DNA of 64,000 nucleotides, taken from assembly GCA_910890315.1 (NCBI GenBank), contig CAJVGD010000012.1, positions 620,001 through 684,000 on the forward strand, read 5' to 3'. Below, piece after piece: positions 41,689 through 56,004 of the stretch (position 1 is the first letter of the stretch; each line of letters begins with the position of its first letter). Position numbers and translations under genes: made by a program. The DNA is from Serendipita indica DSM 11827. Lineage: Eukaryota; Basidiomycota; Agaricomycetes; Sebacinales; Serendipitaceae. Under the pieces are notes generated by a model. It worked only from the letters and a program-made list of their open reading frames with translations. It was not told the origin of the DNA and searched no databases.

Positions 41689-44600
41689 ATGGCTCACGAC
41701 CCGCGTCGTCCTCATCGTCAGGACACTTTCGACCTTCGCGACCAAATCATGACCGACGCATCCAACGCGTATCAGCACCATCCTCAAGGCGGGGGTCATC
41801 AACAACACGGAGGGCAATACGAAGACGAGGACCATAGTATACTCGAAGATGATTCGGAAAACGAAGACGGCGACGAGCAGGACGAATTCATGGACGAAGA
41901 TGACTCGTCGTCGCTCTCGATACCAAACGAATCCATCGATTTTGATCTCGTTTATTCACTCCATACATTTGTCGCCACCGTCGAAGGCCAGGCCAACGTA
42001 GTCAAGGGAGACAGCCTGTTCTTGATGGACGACAGTAATAGCTATTGGTGGCTCGTGAGGGTTCTGAAGACGCAAGAAGTAGGGTATATCCCAGCAGAGA
42101 ATATTGAGACGCCGTTTGAACGGTTGGCAAGGCTGAACAAGCACCGAAACGTCGATGTGAGTGTGCAGTCCTCTACTTTTTCGGACACTTTACTAACCTG
42201 ATGAAAGCTCGCAGCAGCATCACCTGAAGAACGCACGCATGATCCCGTGGCCGTTCGTGCGCAAATTGCCGTCATTGCTCAAAGACAGGGCCCATCTCAC
42301 CCAGCACACCCATCGAACCGTCGCAGCGTTTTTTTCCAAGGATCTCGGATGTTTCATTCCCCCCAGCTGTCTGGAATGAAGAGGAGCAGGAAGGGTGGGA
42401 GGAAGACAATTACGAGAGCTACGATACGGGCCTCGAACATCCCCTCAACGACGAGGAGGAATGGGACGAAGACAATGATGATGATCAGTGGGATGATCTG
42501 GGGAATAATGAAAATGGACCGTCCTTCGCACATCAGCAGGAAACGCCTCCCCAAGGCACTCCCCCTCTGGCGTTGCAACAACAGAGATCGCAGCCACAGC
42601 AAGGCCAACAAATGCGTGGTCAACAAAACCCACAATATATGCAGGACCCGCAGCAACAGCAACAGCAACAGCGCGGCATGCAACAAGGGCAGCAAGGTGG
42701 CGGTCAATATGGAGCTCAAGACCCTCGTATGAAGCAGCAGCAGCAGCACAGGGCGAGCATACCGTGCAGCACCAGGGATCTACCAACTCTCTTCGTCAAG
42801 AAACTTCAAATTCGTCCCTTCGCCAACAAGGATCGAGGGAACCGCTCTCCCCAGAAGCTAGATCTAACCCATCCTCTGGCTCAGTTTCTCCCGGTGCCGC
42901 TGGTGGAAGTCCCAATGGTACCCCTGGTGGTAGCAAGGTATTCGACCCAGAAGCACTGGACAGCAACGAGACCAGGAAAATCAGTGTTACTCCTTCGGTC
43001 GCGCGTGATCAGCAGTACAGCAGAGGGAACCAAGCACCAGCTTCGAGTGGTACCTCTGGACCATTGCTCCCAAGTGCCATTCTCGCTGCTCAGGACGATG
43101 AACGCAAGCGTATACGAGAGGAGCTCGAAGAGGACGCTCGTAAGCGAAAGCTTCGCGACAACCAGGAACGTAGCCCAAGCCAACAATCCAATCGAACAGA
43201 CGGAGGCAAGGGCAGCGGCAAGCTCACCAAGGCTCCTGGAGGAAAAGAAGCACAGTCGAACAAGGAGAAGGAGAAGAATGAACGAGAACGCGAAAAGGAG
43301 GATGAGAGTGGCAGGAAGAGAGGCGTTTTCGGGGGCTTGTTCAAACGCAAGGACAAGTCAGAGAAGACGTCCACCACAGCTCGTCGTGAAGAAGAATATG
43401 CTCGTGGCGGATCTATCAGCACGAGTGACGAGGGTGCGAATGGCAGTATCAGGAGCGGACAGTCTAACGAACGACCCGGTCAAAGCCAGGAGCAAGGCCA
43501 TGGGCTCCGAGTGCAGCAACAGGATATGAAGCAGCAAGCGGCGTACCAGCAATGGATGAAATCCACCGCAAACGAGCCAGGCCCACAACCGTCCTATGGT
43601 CTCCAGTCGGCTAGTGCATACCTACCCAACAATTCATCCTCCGGAAACTTGCGACCTGGTGCGATGAAGCCTGGTACCAACACCAGTCCAAGTGGGGTCA
43701 CACAGTTTGGCGAACGTACTTTGGCCACGTCGCCCAAGTCCGGAAGCGACATGCTCATGGGAAGTCCCGGATCTTCCAGCGGACATCAGCGACCTGGTTC
43801 CCTTATCCTCACTGCCGCAGGACTCGGCTTCCAAGGAGGAGCCAATGTTCCGGAGCTCAGTGTCATGCGAGTCTTTGCGGGAGCAAACCTCTCCACCGAG
43901 GCGACTTTCAAGACCGTTCTCCTGAACTCGTCTACGACAGCCGGCGATCTCGTCAAACAGGCCATGCAACGCTTCCGTGTCGCGGCGGGAGAGGACGCTG
44001 CGGATTACTATCTGACTGTCAAAACGCAGTTCGAAGGGTCCTTCACCACTCTACAAAACAATGAGAAGCCACTGCAGGTCTTTGAAGAGATGGTCGATGC
44101 AAATGCCCGTGACGAAATTCTGCCCACCATCAAGAGGAGCTCTATTGCCAGTATCTCCAGTCTGAGCTCTAATTTATCAATGCATCCGGCCATCCGACGA
44201 CTTCCCATGAACGACTTCACCGACGACAGCGCCGTCAAGTTTTATCTCAACCGCTTTGATACCGACAAGGATCATTCGGCGCATCACGGAAGACTCCATG
44301 AGGAGAACCGTCTCGCCAATGCAAGGATTGAGAGCCACATGTCTATGGGTAGCACCACGGACGAGGATCCTTTCAGTGACGGCGTCTCAATCGCAGCGTC
44401 GACGAGTTCCAACAATGTTGCCCATGAGCGCCTCACTGCACCAACTGCTCGCTTTGCCATGCAAGTGCTCATCTATCCAGACGATCTTCCTGAAGGAATG
44501 GTCTTCGACCCGCACACGGAGCGATCGTTCCAAAGGCGACGCTCAAGGACCGCACCCCTCTCAGCTCGACGGCGAGTCCAGGTATCTCGCAGACATTCAG

Positions 44601-46336
44601 ACGTAAAGTCTTTGTTTTCCCAAAGAACACTACTGTCGCCGAAGTGATCGAGGTCAGTTTGGAACGGTTTGGCATTAGCGAGGGCGTTGTGGATGGAGGC
44701 GACGAGGTGGAGGATAAAAACGTCAAGCGTCGCAGTGCAAACCGGGTTCGTTATGGCCTTAGCTGTCTTAGTGACGGCCAAGGTAAATACCTTTCACACC
44801 TGGTTCATGTGCCTCTCTAACTTATTTCTAGAAAAGGAGCTCCTACCCTCTAGCAAAGTTGTTGATGCTTTCGGTCGACCACCGTCCTTCCGAATGGCCG
44901 ACCAGCGGCGCTCTTTGGACGGAAAACGTCGATCTGCAGATGCAACCATGCTCCTTGGAACTGCAGAGGATGTGCGCGCAGGCGATCCAGAATTCATCCT
45001 CCGTCGCGCGGTCGCGTACAAGATGAATAATACCCCACGATCTCGCCTCTCGGCACCCCTCGACGAATTGGCACTCTCCCGCATGCATGCTCAACGAGAG
45101 TCGATCACGGCATCCGAAGCAAGTACGAGAGACGACGATACCAACTCCAATGGTGCAACACCTCGTCCGGGCGCCAATCCACCAACCGCTGTCCGGCTTC
45201 CGCCTGCTCAACTATCTCGCCAGGAGATCATCGCGGCTCAGCGCGAGAGAACTCGAGCAAGTCAAAAGGCTATTCTCTCAGCGCAAGCAAACTCGGAGCA
45301 AGGCGTAGATATCCACTTACCTGACAAGGCGAGGATACGCAGCTCGTTCATTGGCTCCGACGAGATGTACCGGTACTCATATGTGGACCCAGAGGGGGCA
45401 ACTTATGACATTTCCGAGATTGTGGAAGAGGAGCTACGCGGCCATCCCTCACCATCTCATCGTGATGGCTCCTCATCCGGTCATGGAGGACGAAAGGACC
45501 TTTTGCAGGGTGCTCTTGGCCGTGATGGGGTCGGCGAAATTGGACAGCATGCGATTGGCGAAAAGATCGACAGGGTTCTCCACAAGATCAAGGATAATCC
45601 CAAAGTCAGCACTCCAGACGGCAGGCGCATCTCCGCTGTGTATACGGATAACCAAGTCGTGACTCCTCCGTCGCGACCCGAAAGAGCCGCCGAGAGAGCA
45701 CCATCACGAAGCAATACGCCAAGTGGTGGTCCAGGTGCGAAGATTGTCGCATCTAGGGCGGTAGGACAGGAGCACAAGGCGAAGCAGGCATCTGTGCAGT
45801 CTTTAGAGTCGGAAGCAAGTGCATATGAGTCCACCGCCAGCACTCCCAACAAGCCTGATACTGCCTTCGCAACGTCGCAGAAACCTCGTGGCTCGCCCAA
45901 TCGAAGTGTCCTTGATGAGGGCACCGAGGAAGACGTTTACCTCCCGCCAGAGTCCAACCGCAAGCGACCTCTCCTCGTTCTCAAGGATCACGACCTCGGA
46001 TTATCCAGAATGCTCGCGGTCATCGAGATGAATGCTTCGATGAGACCGCCGGCGCCGTGGCAGAAGCAAGATCGCACACCGAGTCGGCACAGGCTGCGCC
46101 GACAGCAGAGCATGCTTTCAAGCGACAATGTTGTCGATGAAGTTCTCTTTGGCCCGACAGTCGATATGGAGGAGTTGCATCCTCGAGTAAGGGAGATTTA
46201 TGAGCCAATGGCCAAGCGTTTGGACGCACTCGACAAGGTATGTATATCTAAATAGCTACTGGACCAACTTTTGACCATCCTGTAGGAGATTGATAATCTT
46301 TTGCTCGGTGCTCTGAAGCTCTCGCAGCGAGGCTGA
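41689..46336 (+). CDS. SH3 and Ras-association domain scaffold (Bud14/Tea4-like SH3)
   Basis: Exons 41689-42156, 42208-44782, 44832-46237 and 46286-46336, about 1500 codons. After an acidic N-terminus comes an SH3 domain (DLVYSLHTFVATVEGQ, SYWWLVRVLKTQEVGYIP) and the block ERLARLNKHRN. Then an acidic region, a Q-rich region, a Lys/Glu-rich coil, a first RA domain (MRVFAGANLSTEATFKTVLL), a second RA-like domain (KVFVFPKNTTVAEVIEVSL) and a disordered tail ending in a short helix. The frame slips three times by one missing base: near 42329 (seven Ts where eight fit), near 42743 (in a CAG run) and near 44520 (GG read as G). Exon lengths become consistent if three bases are added. Likely role: polarity or phosphatase-targeting scaffold at the cell cortex. 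Confidence 0.8.
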
Positions 46337-46557
46337 TCTTGTTTCTTTTGTTTTTTTATCTAACTTTGATATCATATACTTGGTGTAAATTCTACCATGA
46401 TTCCCGTACCCAGTTTGCCTTTGCTTGCCCTTGTGAATGCTACCGTATTTGCCGACAAAGCGAGCGTGCAGCTTGACTCTCGACCATAACCACGGGTGCT
46501 CCCCATCCGACCAACTACTAGCACCAGCAACTTGATTATTAGATTCCTGAACGCAAA

Positions 46558-46906
46558 ATGTTTGGACTTCGCGCTTGGCCTACTCCTGTGAGTCTTTCAA
46601 CGAGGTCGACGAAATATATGCGCAGGCGACGATGGCTGACGTTTGCTGCCTCGACGACTCTCTTTATGCCATGATATCATTTTCTCGGACTTTATCAGAT
46701 TGCTCGACCGCTGTGGCCCTTCTTCATTGGCGGTGCTATCGTCCTCTACGGTGTCAACAAAGTCCAAGGAGTGGCCGTCTCGAGTAGGTCTTTTATATTC
46801 ATTAGCTATAGAATACCCAGCTCAATTCTTCTCAGCACCCGAGGCTTTGAAGGACCCTAAGAATCCATACGCCGCGGCTTTGGCAAAGAAGGACGCCCAT
46901 CACTGA
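46558..46906 (+). CDS. ATP18: ATP synthase subunit j (Atp18)
   Basis: Three tiny exons (46558-46587, 46699-46783, 46836-46906) give 61 residues: MFGLRAWPTP, IARPLWPFFIGGAIVLYGVNK, then DPKNPYAAALAKKDAHH. This is the expected length and pattern of subunit j (i/j) of mitochondrial F1Fo ATP synthase, a single-helix Fo protein of the inner membrane. The first intron is 111 bp, long for this window; phase is kept at both joints. No presequence is expected. Confidence 0.93.
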
Positions 46907-47835
46907 GTTCCTGTACGTTTCCTTCTCCTTTAACATGTGTTTTGGATTTGCTAATACCTTTTCTAGTAATATAGACAGCTTGCTAGTCGTTTGGAGTTTC
47001 TCACATTGACCCAAATAAATATTCGACTACCTAGCTGTTCCGTACTCTGCTTGAAGAGCACTTCATATACCTTGCCCAAGCCTTAATTTGGGATATCTTT
47101 CAGCCGTCGAATGATCTCAAATGGAGACCCCGGCAGACACAGCTAGACCTAGTATGCGACGCGAGCTTAATACTGGTTTCCCGTATATTCCGAATGCAAC
47201 ATCCTCCAGGCTAGGACTCCGGGGAGACGTGGTAACTGCCTCGCTGAGGGAAGAACCCAGCCCTATATCCAACCTCTGGAGATGTGGAAACAATCTGCTA
47301 TTACATCTCCAACGACTGGTTGCGGCCTTGCCGTGCTCACAAGGAATGGTGGCACTCGTGACTGACGTCGCGTTTTAGCGGCATAACAATCGGATAGGCT
47401 GGTCCTTTCGAGCATCTCTCAGGCTGCTTTGGAGTCCACGTACGTCACAGATGCTGCAACCTGAGTGCAACGGAACTGGAGAGGAGGCATACTGATTTCA
47501 GAGATGTCTCCAGAATCACACTATTCGTTCCTTTCCAGTCTGAAGTAAGTGCGAAAGCACCGGCGGACGGAAGATAAAAAGGCAACGCTTATTGTATGTA
47601 AAGCAATATCTACTCCTGCGTCGCGTCTTTTGGAATAACGCGCAAAGGTCACCCTAACCCAGGGACGAGAGCCGGTCGCCAGACATCAGTCTTCTCTACT
47701 GTCTGCAGGAAGCTGAGTGTATATTGTACATCGGCCTCGATTGTTGCAAGGTGAGAAAAAATCTCTGAGACAACCTTTTCGGGAGTTGAGCAATTATCAT
47801 CCGTGGTTATGTCTTCGACATATACACTCCTACGG
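46907..47835. other. Intergenic between convergent ATP18 and F-box genes
   Basis: About 930 bp. ORFs of up to 85 codons (47121-47378) show no motif. Part of it must be 3' UTR of both neighbours. Confidence 0.35.
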
Positions 47836-49390
47836 TCAATAATCCGAGTAGAACGAGAGTATATCGGCATCCGTCTCAGCAACGATGGTGATATCCTCGA
47901 TGACCGGGAGGGCCTGGCGCGCCATAAGTGTAACCACCGCGGAGACTGTGCATCGTATCTTTGCGAGGGAGTGAAATATAGTTCGTCCGAGGCTATTTCG
48001 CGAGTTCCTCCCAGGAGACAGCCCATGAGTAGAATCATCAAACCGAAAGCACGAGTTATTGAGGTCGATAGACGTGATGGAAGGCGGCCAATTTGTTGGA
48101 CCAACGCACTCTTCGAACTCGGATGAGGTAGTGAATGTGAATGTCCTGCTATGGGACAAGAGCTGCAAGGCAATATGTTGGTGAGTATGCTGGACCGCCA
48201 TCTGAACCTGTTCGAATGTGGGCCAGTGAGGAGGCAGTTGTGAAAACCCGGCCTGTCCCTGGAATGCAGTCTCTTCGCATTCAATAGAAAGATGACATGA
48301 GATAGGCTTGACAGGTAAAAAGATGTGATTCGATGGGGATTGGTGTATCTTAAGCAGGCAGCTCGAATCACGAGCCATTCTGCAGATAATATTTGTGAGA
48401 TGTAAAGCTAGTTCTTGATCGCGACATGCCCTAGAGTCGAAGGAGATTTCGAGCGACTCGACATTGCAAAGCAAGTTGTCCGGAAAGGCGTCCTCGAAAG
48501 CCGATTTGCGAGTCCTGCTGGAGCTCAATGTGAGCGCAAGTGCCCGTGGTTTGTAGAGATTGTTTAAGCAGCTCAGTAAGCGAAGAACGCGAGCAGAATC
48601 GCCGGACAGCTTTAGCCTCTTGATATGCCAATTTACTAGACTGTGTGATGAGCCTATGGTTATATCCTCCGTAATACCCCAAATGTGCAACTCTTCCACT
48701 CCCGGAATCTGAGAGGATGTCACGACATCCTTCTCAAGGAAAGTGCCCAGCTCAATTTCCAGTCGCTTAAGGTGTGGGAGTAACATTATACGACTCCAGG
48801 AGCGACTTAAATTGTCTCTGGAATCATGTATAGTCGCACTCGTCACCAATGCCCCGCCGTCCTGGTAACTTGCGGTACCCGTGGCTGAACGAAGCATGGA
48901 ATGAAGGGTCGGAGATTCTAGGCTAGACTATTGGTCCACCACTGTCAGTCCAATAGACGTCGCGGGGCATGGCAAGCCCAGGAACAGAGTTTAACCATGC
49001 TCTTACCTCGACCAGCATATCTTCTTGAACATATTTGAGCATCCAAGATGGGGATATATCTATCCATAGAGCTTCTATACCATGTTCACCCAATAACCTG
49101 AGCGATGAGGCGGAAAGCACAGGCAGTGGAAACTGCAGGTACAGGATAAATGGTAGAGTTTTGTTTCGCTGTATATATATATCTAGCCTCGCCTCACAAT
49201 GCTCGGAATAGCGCGGGAAGGTGAGCCAAATCCAGAGCCGGGACGAGGTAAGCAGCAGCTGCCTCCAGTATCGGCAAACGAGACTCAGTGTACATTGCAC
49301 ATCATCCTCAATTGCAACGAGATAGGAAAAAAGCTCGAGGAGAACGTCTTCGGGGATCTGGGAGAGCGGCATGGCCGAGGCCAGGTCCAA
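47836..49390 (-). CDS. F-box protein (A)
   Basis: Two exons, 49390-49007 and 48927-47836, 491 residues. The 79 bp intron has GTAAGA and an AATAG acceptor and restores VE-SSLESPTLHSML, a typical family passage. The F-box is near the start: LSQIPEDVLLELFSYL, TLSLVCRYWRQLLLTSSRLWIWL. The rest is an irregular leucine-rich fold (HLKRLEIELG, IPGVEELHIWG, CNVESLEISF). F-box proteins dock substrates to SCF ubiquitin ligases through Skp1; the target is unknown. The frame ends DILSFYSDY. Confidence 0.8.
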
Positions 49391-49461
49391 GGTGCAGAGT
49401 ACAACTCGGCTCAGGTTATCAGAACCGCATTGATTCTACATGGTGCACAATTTCACTCTAC

Positions 49462-50311
49462 TTACAGAATGAGCGTACCAATGCACAAGACAAATAGCAT
49501 GCTCAAGGAATGGCGAGCTCCAATTTGCGCACGGAGTGCAGCACTCCTGGAAGAAGAAGTTGTGGCTTGCGCAGAGGTGGTACTACCACCCGTTCCGTTG
49601 ACTGCACTCGTACCAATTATCCCTCGCGAGAGCGAAAGTGGATTCCCGGTGGTGGTTGGAGAAGCTGCGTCACCAGAAGAAGCTGCAGAAGTTGGCAACG
49701 GCGCCGCGTTTACTGGAGCATCCGTGGAGGCATTCCCGTTATCACTCGAGCTCGAAGAACCTGCGCTCGGAGGAGTGAACGGCGCGGTTTGATTCAACGC
49801 TGGATCAGGGTGGCTTGCTATCTTAGCTTTGCGACCCATGCATCGAACGACTTTGCCCCAGAGCTGGGGGCATTGACTGCAAATACCATCTCAGAGTTAG
49901 AGTGGCTGATGAGGGAATATCTGTGTTAGAGTGTATCGTAAGAAGGCTTTAGGTGCTTACTTTGCTTGGTTGCAGAAGAACCATTGAGGGGAAGTCGCGT
50001 CGTTGATTTGGATCTCAAACGTTGGAAGCTCCGTGGAATTGGGCGCGACGGGCATGAAGCCAGAGTCTGCTCCAGCAAGTCCAGTAGCCGTATTGAATTG
50101 AAGTGTACATGGCTGCGCGTAATAAGTACCGACCAGCGACCGAAACTGCACGGGTACCTCTGCAAACGAGGACTGGGTAACTGTGTGATTCTTTCCACGG
50201 AAAATGAATAAAATGCGGTCTCCCTGTTGGATTCATGCCCACCATTACCTTGAATGTCTCCGCAGCGACGAGAGATGCCAAGGCCAAAAGAGAGGTGATT
50301 GGGAAATGCAT
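49462..50311 (-). CDS. GPI-anchored cupredoxin-like secreted protein, damaged
   Basis: Signal peptide (MHFPITSLLALASLVAAE), cupredoxin-like blocks (GKNHTVTQSSFAE, PCTLQFNTATG, ADSGFMPVAPNSTELPTF, SPQWFFCNQAK, EMVFAVNAPSSGAKSFDAW), a Ser/Thr/Pro-rich stalk and a hydrophobic GPI-type C-terminus (LSMLFVLCIGTLIL). Exons: from 50311 to 50158, 50112-49961 and 49920-49462. About a dozen residues of the first sheet are missing, with a frame change between VMVGMN and GDRILFIF, and one base is missing near 49823-49830 before KIASHPDP. The copper-site segment that reads KHCQxGM in relatives is KYSLISHSNSEM, losing Cys and His. It is probably a non-copper or decayed wall protein. Confidence 0.65.
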
Positions 50312-50755
50312 TGACGATGTATAGTCCTGTTGGAAGGAATGCTGATCGAAAGTGAGTGAAATTATGAAGTAAAGAAGATAGTAAAGAGACTGTATATAAC
50401 ATTTAGTCGATAATAAGGTATTTGGAGCATTGTGTCGACTTACTCGACTGGCGTCCAAGAAGGGATGGAAGGAGGAAGAGAAAATGGGGGGAGGTGAGTA
50501 TCCACTTCGAGTCCTGTAACTATATGGTGATAAAAATATCGCTTGCCCTTGTACACACAGTAAGAGGGGGGCTAGAACGAGAACGCATGACGACTGGTTA
50601 TGTATAGAACGGGTCGTCACCTTTAGTACCAGTCAAACTACATACCTTTGCGAGTTGGGATCACAACTTTACGCTATATAGAACTGCAAGTGACGAGAAT
50701 CTCGATAGTGACCTACGTACAAGGGTTGAACAATGAGACCAGTACCTCCATCGAT
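50312..50755. promoter_or_regulatory. Upstream region of the cupredoxin-like gene
   Basis: About 440 bp. On the minus strand a GTTATATACA TATA box lies at 50391-50400, about 85 bp before the ATG at 50311. The remainder is 3' flank of F-box gene B. Confidence 0.5.
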
Positions 50756-52175
50756 TCAGACTAGAGAGCCATGAAGTTTCCTGGTATGGAGGGTACCGTC
50801 GTTCTCTATCACCGCGACCACTTCGAGAGTTGGTGGAGTCATCCTGTGCTTGAGATAATTGTCGACCTCGGAAGCGTTGATTCCGTGAGTAGTGAGGTGT
50901 TTAGCTGAGCCTACAGTCGTGAAAATTTGGGTCAGGATGTTTGTATCAAACTCCTTCATCCCAGTATACCACCAATCCAGCGTGCTCGTCGGAATGTCAA
51001 TGTCAAAGTCGATAAGACACAAGTCCTTGATTCGTAGCAGGTCCAATTTCGGGATTCGAAAGTCAATTGGGCCTCCAAATGTAGAGTATCCGATTAGAGT
51101 CAGCCGCTTGAGACATTCAAACTGGAGCGGGGCTCGGAGTCGATCATTGAACGGGCAGCACCAAAGGGTGAGCTCCAGCTCCTCGAGACGACTAAGCCCA
51201 GATATTCGTGTCAATGAGCCGATTTTGGTGGGTCTGAGGACGGAAAGCCGGAGTAGGGAGGAGGAGAGTGGATGTCGAGAGACGTATTCGAGATCATCCA
51301 CGGTCAGGTCAATCAGACCAGCGAATTTGGGAAAGCGTAATGGGTGGAGGTCTGAGAAGCTTGCGATCCGGAGTGTCTGAAGGTTTGGTGTCTTCCATCG
51401 TAGTTTTTGAACTAGTTCCTTCGAAAAGCTTATGAAGATGCTAGTTTCATAGTCATTGGTTCCCCTGGGTAGTAGTAATGTCGCACAACTCCAGCGCCGC
51501 ATATGCCGCCCATGGCCCGATGCGAGCGCCAATGCTAGCTGCTTGGCAAGTGATGACATTATGTCGTAGATGCTCGCCAACCTTGGTCGCTATTGAGCAT
51601 GCAGGCTTAAGGCCATAGGCAAGCGACAGCGGGAGACCGGAATATACACAGTGCGACTCGCAGGCTTTGTTGATATATCGACGCATGTCAGATAGACAGT
51701 CTTCGGGCGAAGAGAGGAGCGCAAAGTCCAAAAGAACCTCGAGTGGGAGCTCGCCTGAACGTGCGTAGCATGCACGCACGTATGAGGGCTTCACTGGAGC
51801 CTTGTCAGATCCTTGGACTCGAACATGAATATTCGTCCATAATATCGGCGTGTGAAGGACCAATTGTGTCCAATGGCGGCACACAAACAAGAGGCGACCG
51901 ATACGTGTGTGGTCTTCGAGTAGAGCGAGTTGAAATATGCACGTGAGAAGTTCTGGAGGGAGATGGTTGATGGATGCAGTGGCTTCGTACGGTCTAAGCT
52001 CTTGTTCGAGGAGCTGACAATGTTGGCGTGTGGCCTCGAGCTCTTCCTTGAGTTCTCGTTCGCGCTTGTAGAGTTCTTGAAGTGACTGTATTTTCTGCTT
52101 GATGTCCGAGGAAATGTTTTCTCGATACCGTTGAGCCATTAGCGTTCTCTGTCCAGCCCTGAAGTCAATTAGCAT
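50756..52175 (-). CDS. F-box protein with N-terminal coiled coil (B)
   Basis: Two frames cover one protein. The first (from ATG 52175; an alternative start is MAQRYREN at 52139) has a coiled coil (LQELYKRERELKEELEATRQ) and an F-box (INHLPPELLTCIFQLALLED, LLFVCRHWTQLVLHTPILW). The second resumes at SLAKQLALALASGHGRHMRRW and carries leucine-rich segments to EVVAVIENDGTLHTRK. They switch near 51550-51600, either by a 40 bp intron with a weak GTTGGC donor or by a one-base indel; I cannot decide. Its layout matches F-box genes C and D on the right. Confidence 0.75.
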
Positions 52176-52628
52176 GCATATTTAAGAATTTCATTCTCAA
52201 AAGCGTACGGCGGGGACTCTTTCTAGTGAGTCGAAGGCTGGCGGGGATCAAGGTTGGTTCTGACTCACAACTTGAACCCTGCACTCGAATCTTGTTGACA
52301 AGCTTCCACCATCTAAACACATCCAAATGCACTCTTACGACAATTCCTATACTTATGCCGAGTGACATGGGGCAATGCCGTCCCGCAGCGAAGAAGACGT
52401 TCGGCGACACTGTCCGCAGAACAAACTGCGATAATTCGGGCTTTCAGAGGCTCCAACATCTGAAATCTATTGATTTCACAGCCTCCGTGATCGGTGGAAG
52501 GCAAGCCCGCGAACGCGGACAACCCGCAGTCGCTGTTCAACTCTATAAACCCGGGGGGTCTGGACGCACCCCAGCTCATCATAAAGTCTCCTACTCCTCA
52601 GAGGTTGAGATATCCAACACACTTCACC
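52176..52628. promoter_or_regulatory. Divergent promoter region, F-box B / Lys-Arg-rich protein
   Basis: About 450 bp. A CTATAAAC TATA box at 52543-52550 lies about 85 bp upstream of the ATG at 52629. Confidence 0.5.
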
Positions 52629-53335
52629 ATGCTTCTTGACACCAACGAACCCCCAAGCTACTACGCGGCCACCCAAGACCAAGGTACGTCGATTCTCCAT
52701 CTATTGGATCATTAAGCTTACACCTTACAGCACCCTCGACTCACGGGGATGCAAAGTACGAGACGATGGACGAGCTAGAGTCTGTCGCCCCTTCGTACAA
52801 GGACAGAGCCCCATCCGTCGCAGGGAAATCAGTCCCATATCCTATCCCCATCCCCAGAAACTACGGATCTACCCCTGATGACAACGATCTCCCGCCTCCT
52901 CCAGCTCAGGCCGACGACGAGTTCTATTCCGCCGCCAACCGCCAGGTCCAGCCCGCTAGACCCAACAGGGGTCACAAGTTTTGCATCGCTGGTGGTCTGG
53001 GGATGCTAATAACCTACGCCGTCAATCAGGTGATCGCACACAGGGAGCGCAAGGCCGTGATGCGTGCTCACTACCACGCCAATGGCGGATGCAGTAAAGG
53101 CAAATGGGGCTGGAAGGACTTTGAGGATCGGAAAAGCCACTTTGAGCGCAAGCTGGAGCGCAAGGCTGCCAAGATTGCTAGAAAGCAAGAGCGCGTCAAG
53201 CATTGGAGGGAGAAGAAGGAGGCCCGTATTGCTCAATGGGCAGAGAAGAGGGAAGAAAAGGATCTTCACTGGGCTGAGCGTCGGGAGCGCAGACTGGCCC
53301 GTCGGGCTGGGCGGCGATGCGGAGACTACTGCTAA
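52629..53335 (+). CDS. Lys/Arg-rich hypothetical protein
   Basis: Two exons (52629-52683, 52731-53335), 219 residues. The first half is acidic and proline-rich (TMDELESVAPSYKDR, DLPPPPAQADDE). A short hydrophobic patch (CIAGGLGMLITYAVNQVI) follows, then a highly charged helical tail of repeated K/R/E motifs (ERKLERKAAKIARKQERV, WAEKREEKDLHWAERRERR). The tail has weak heptad-like repetition around Trp and may bind RNA or ribosomes, or be a simple charged helix. I recognise no family. It has its own TATA box and a compact two-exon layout similar to its right neighbour. Confidence 0.7.
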
Positions 53336-53483
53336 GTGTACACGTATGGACGAATGTTTAGATTATTGTATGCACTATACTATTATTTAATGTATCTTTC
53401 GCTTCCGCGATCTCGGCTCGAATTGATTCCGAACCCGCGCGCGCAGCCGTGCGTAGTCCAGGGGTTCCTTGGCTCAGCGCCAC

Positions 53484-53490
53484 TTATAAG
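53484..53490 (+). promoter_or_regulatory. TATA-like box of the BRI3-like gene
   Basis: TTATAAG about 75 bp upstream of ATG 53561. Confidence 0.4.
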
Positions 53491-53560
53491 GCTTGCCTCT
53501 CACCACGTCCTTTGCCCTTCAGACCACCTTTCGTTTTTCTACTCGATCATCTCCTACAAA

Positions 53561-54071
53561 ATGACCAACGGTCCAGAGAACCAACAACAACCAGCAATGA
53601 GCGCAGTCGGCTATAACCCACCGACCTACGCTGAAGCAAATGCCTACGTGTTCGATGGTACGCTACTCTCAACATCGTAGACTAAAACTCCTTGCTGACA
53701 CGAGTCTCAATCAAGGCTCGAACAGCGGTCCGTCTTCGTACCCCGTAGACAAGAAGGAGCAGCCAAAGCCACAGCAGACTCCGAGCGCTGAGCCATACGT
53801 GGGCACGTCTTCAGTACCCGCAACACGTGCAGGAGCCGTGACCGTATATCACTATGTCCATCCAGTCACCCAGCACCGAATCGACTCTCTCCTCCCTCCG
53901 GATCATCCAGAGATGCAGTGCCTCCAGTTCGGCCACGTACCACATACACGTTTCGGACTTGCGGGCATTCTCGCTACCATCTTCTGGTTCCCACTCGGAG
54001 CCGCGTGTCTGCTCATTGACAAGAAGACAGTGTGCTCGCGGTGTAAGAAGACGATTAACGACACGCCCTAA
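53561..54071 (+). CDS. BRI3-like (brain protein I3) membrane protein
   Basis: Two exons (53561-53657, 53716-54071), 150 residues. A disordered N-terminus with a PPTYAEA motif (a possible PPxY WW-binding site) leads to a C-terminal domain with one hydrophobic segment between cysteine pairs: EMQCLQFGHVPHTRFG, LAGILATIFWFPLGAACLLI, KTVCSRCKK. That pattern matches the BRI3/LITAF-like fold, where cysteines bind zinc beside a membrane-inserted helix on late endosomes or lysosomes. The first cysteine pair is reduced to a single Cys here. Function in fungi is unknown; endosomal sorting is inferred. Confidence 0.7.
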
Positions 54072-54301
54072 ATAATCACCTCTCTACTCTATTTCAATGA
54101 TTTCGGGCGTTTGATTTGTCATGATTATGCCACGTCTCTTTCTTCTTTCATCTCTTTCACTTCTTTCACATCACACGACCATGCATGGTAGTAGAACGCT
54201 TTCTGTGTTTGCAATATCACGTTTCATTCTACATCTATAACTTGCGCATGGCGCAGGTAGAGGCGAAATTGTGTGGTCCTCACGAGTCGTTCAGTACCTG
54301 T

Positions 54302-56004
<1,703 letters not shown>

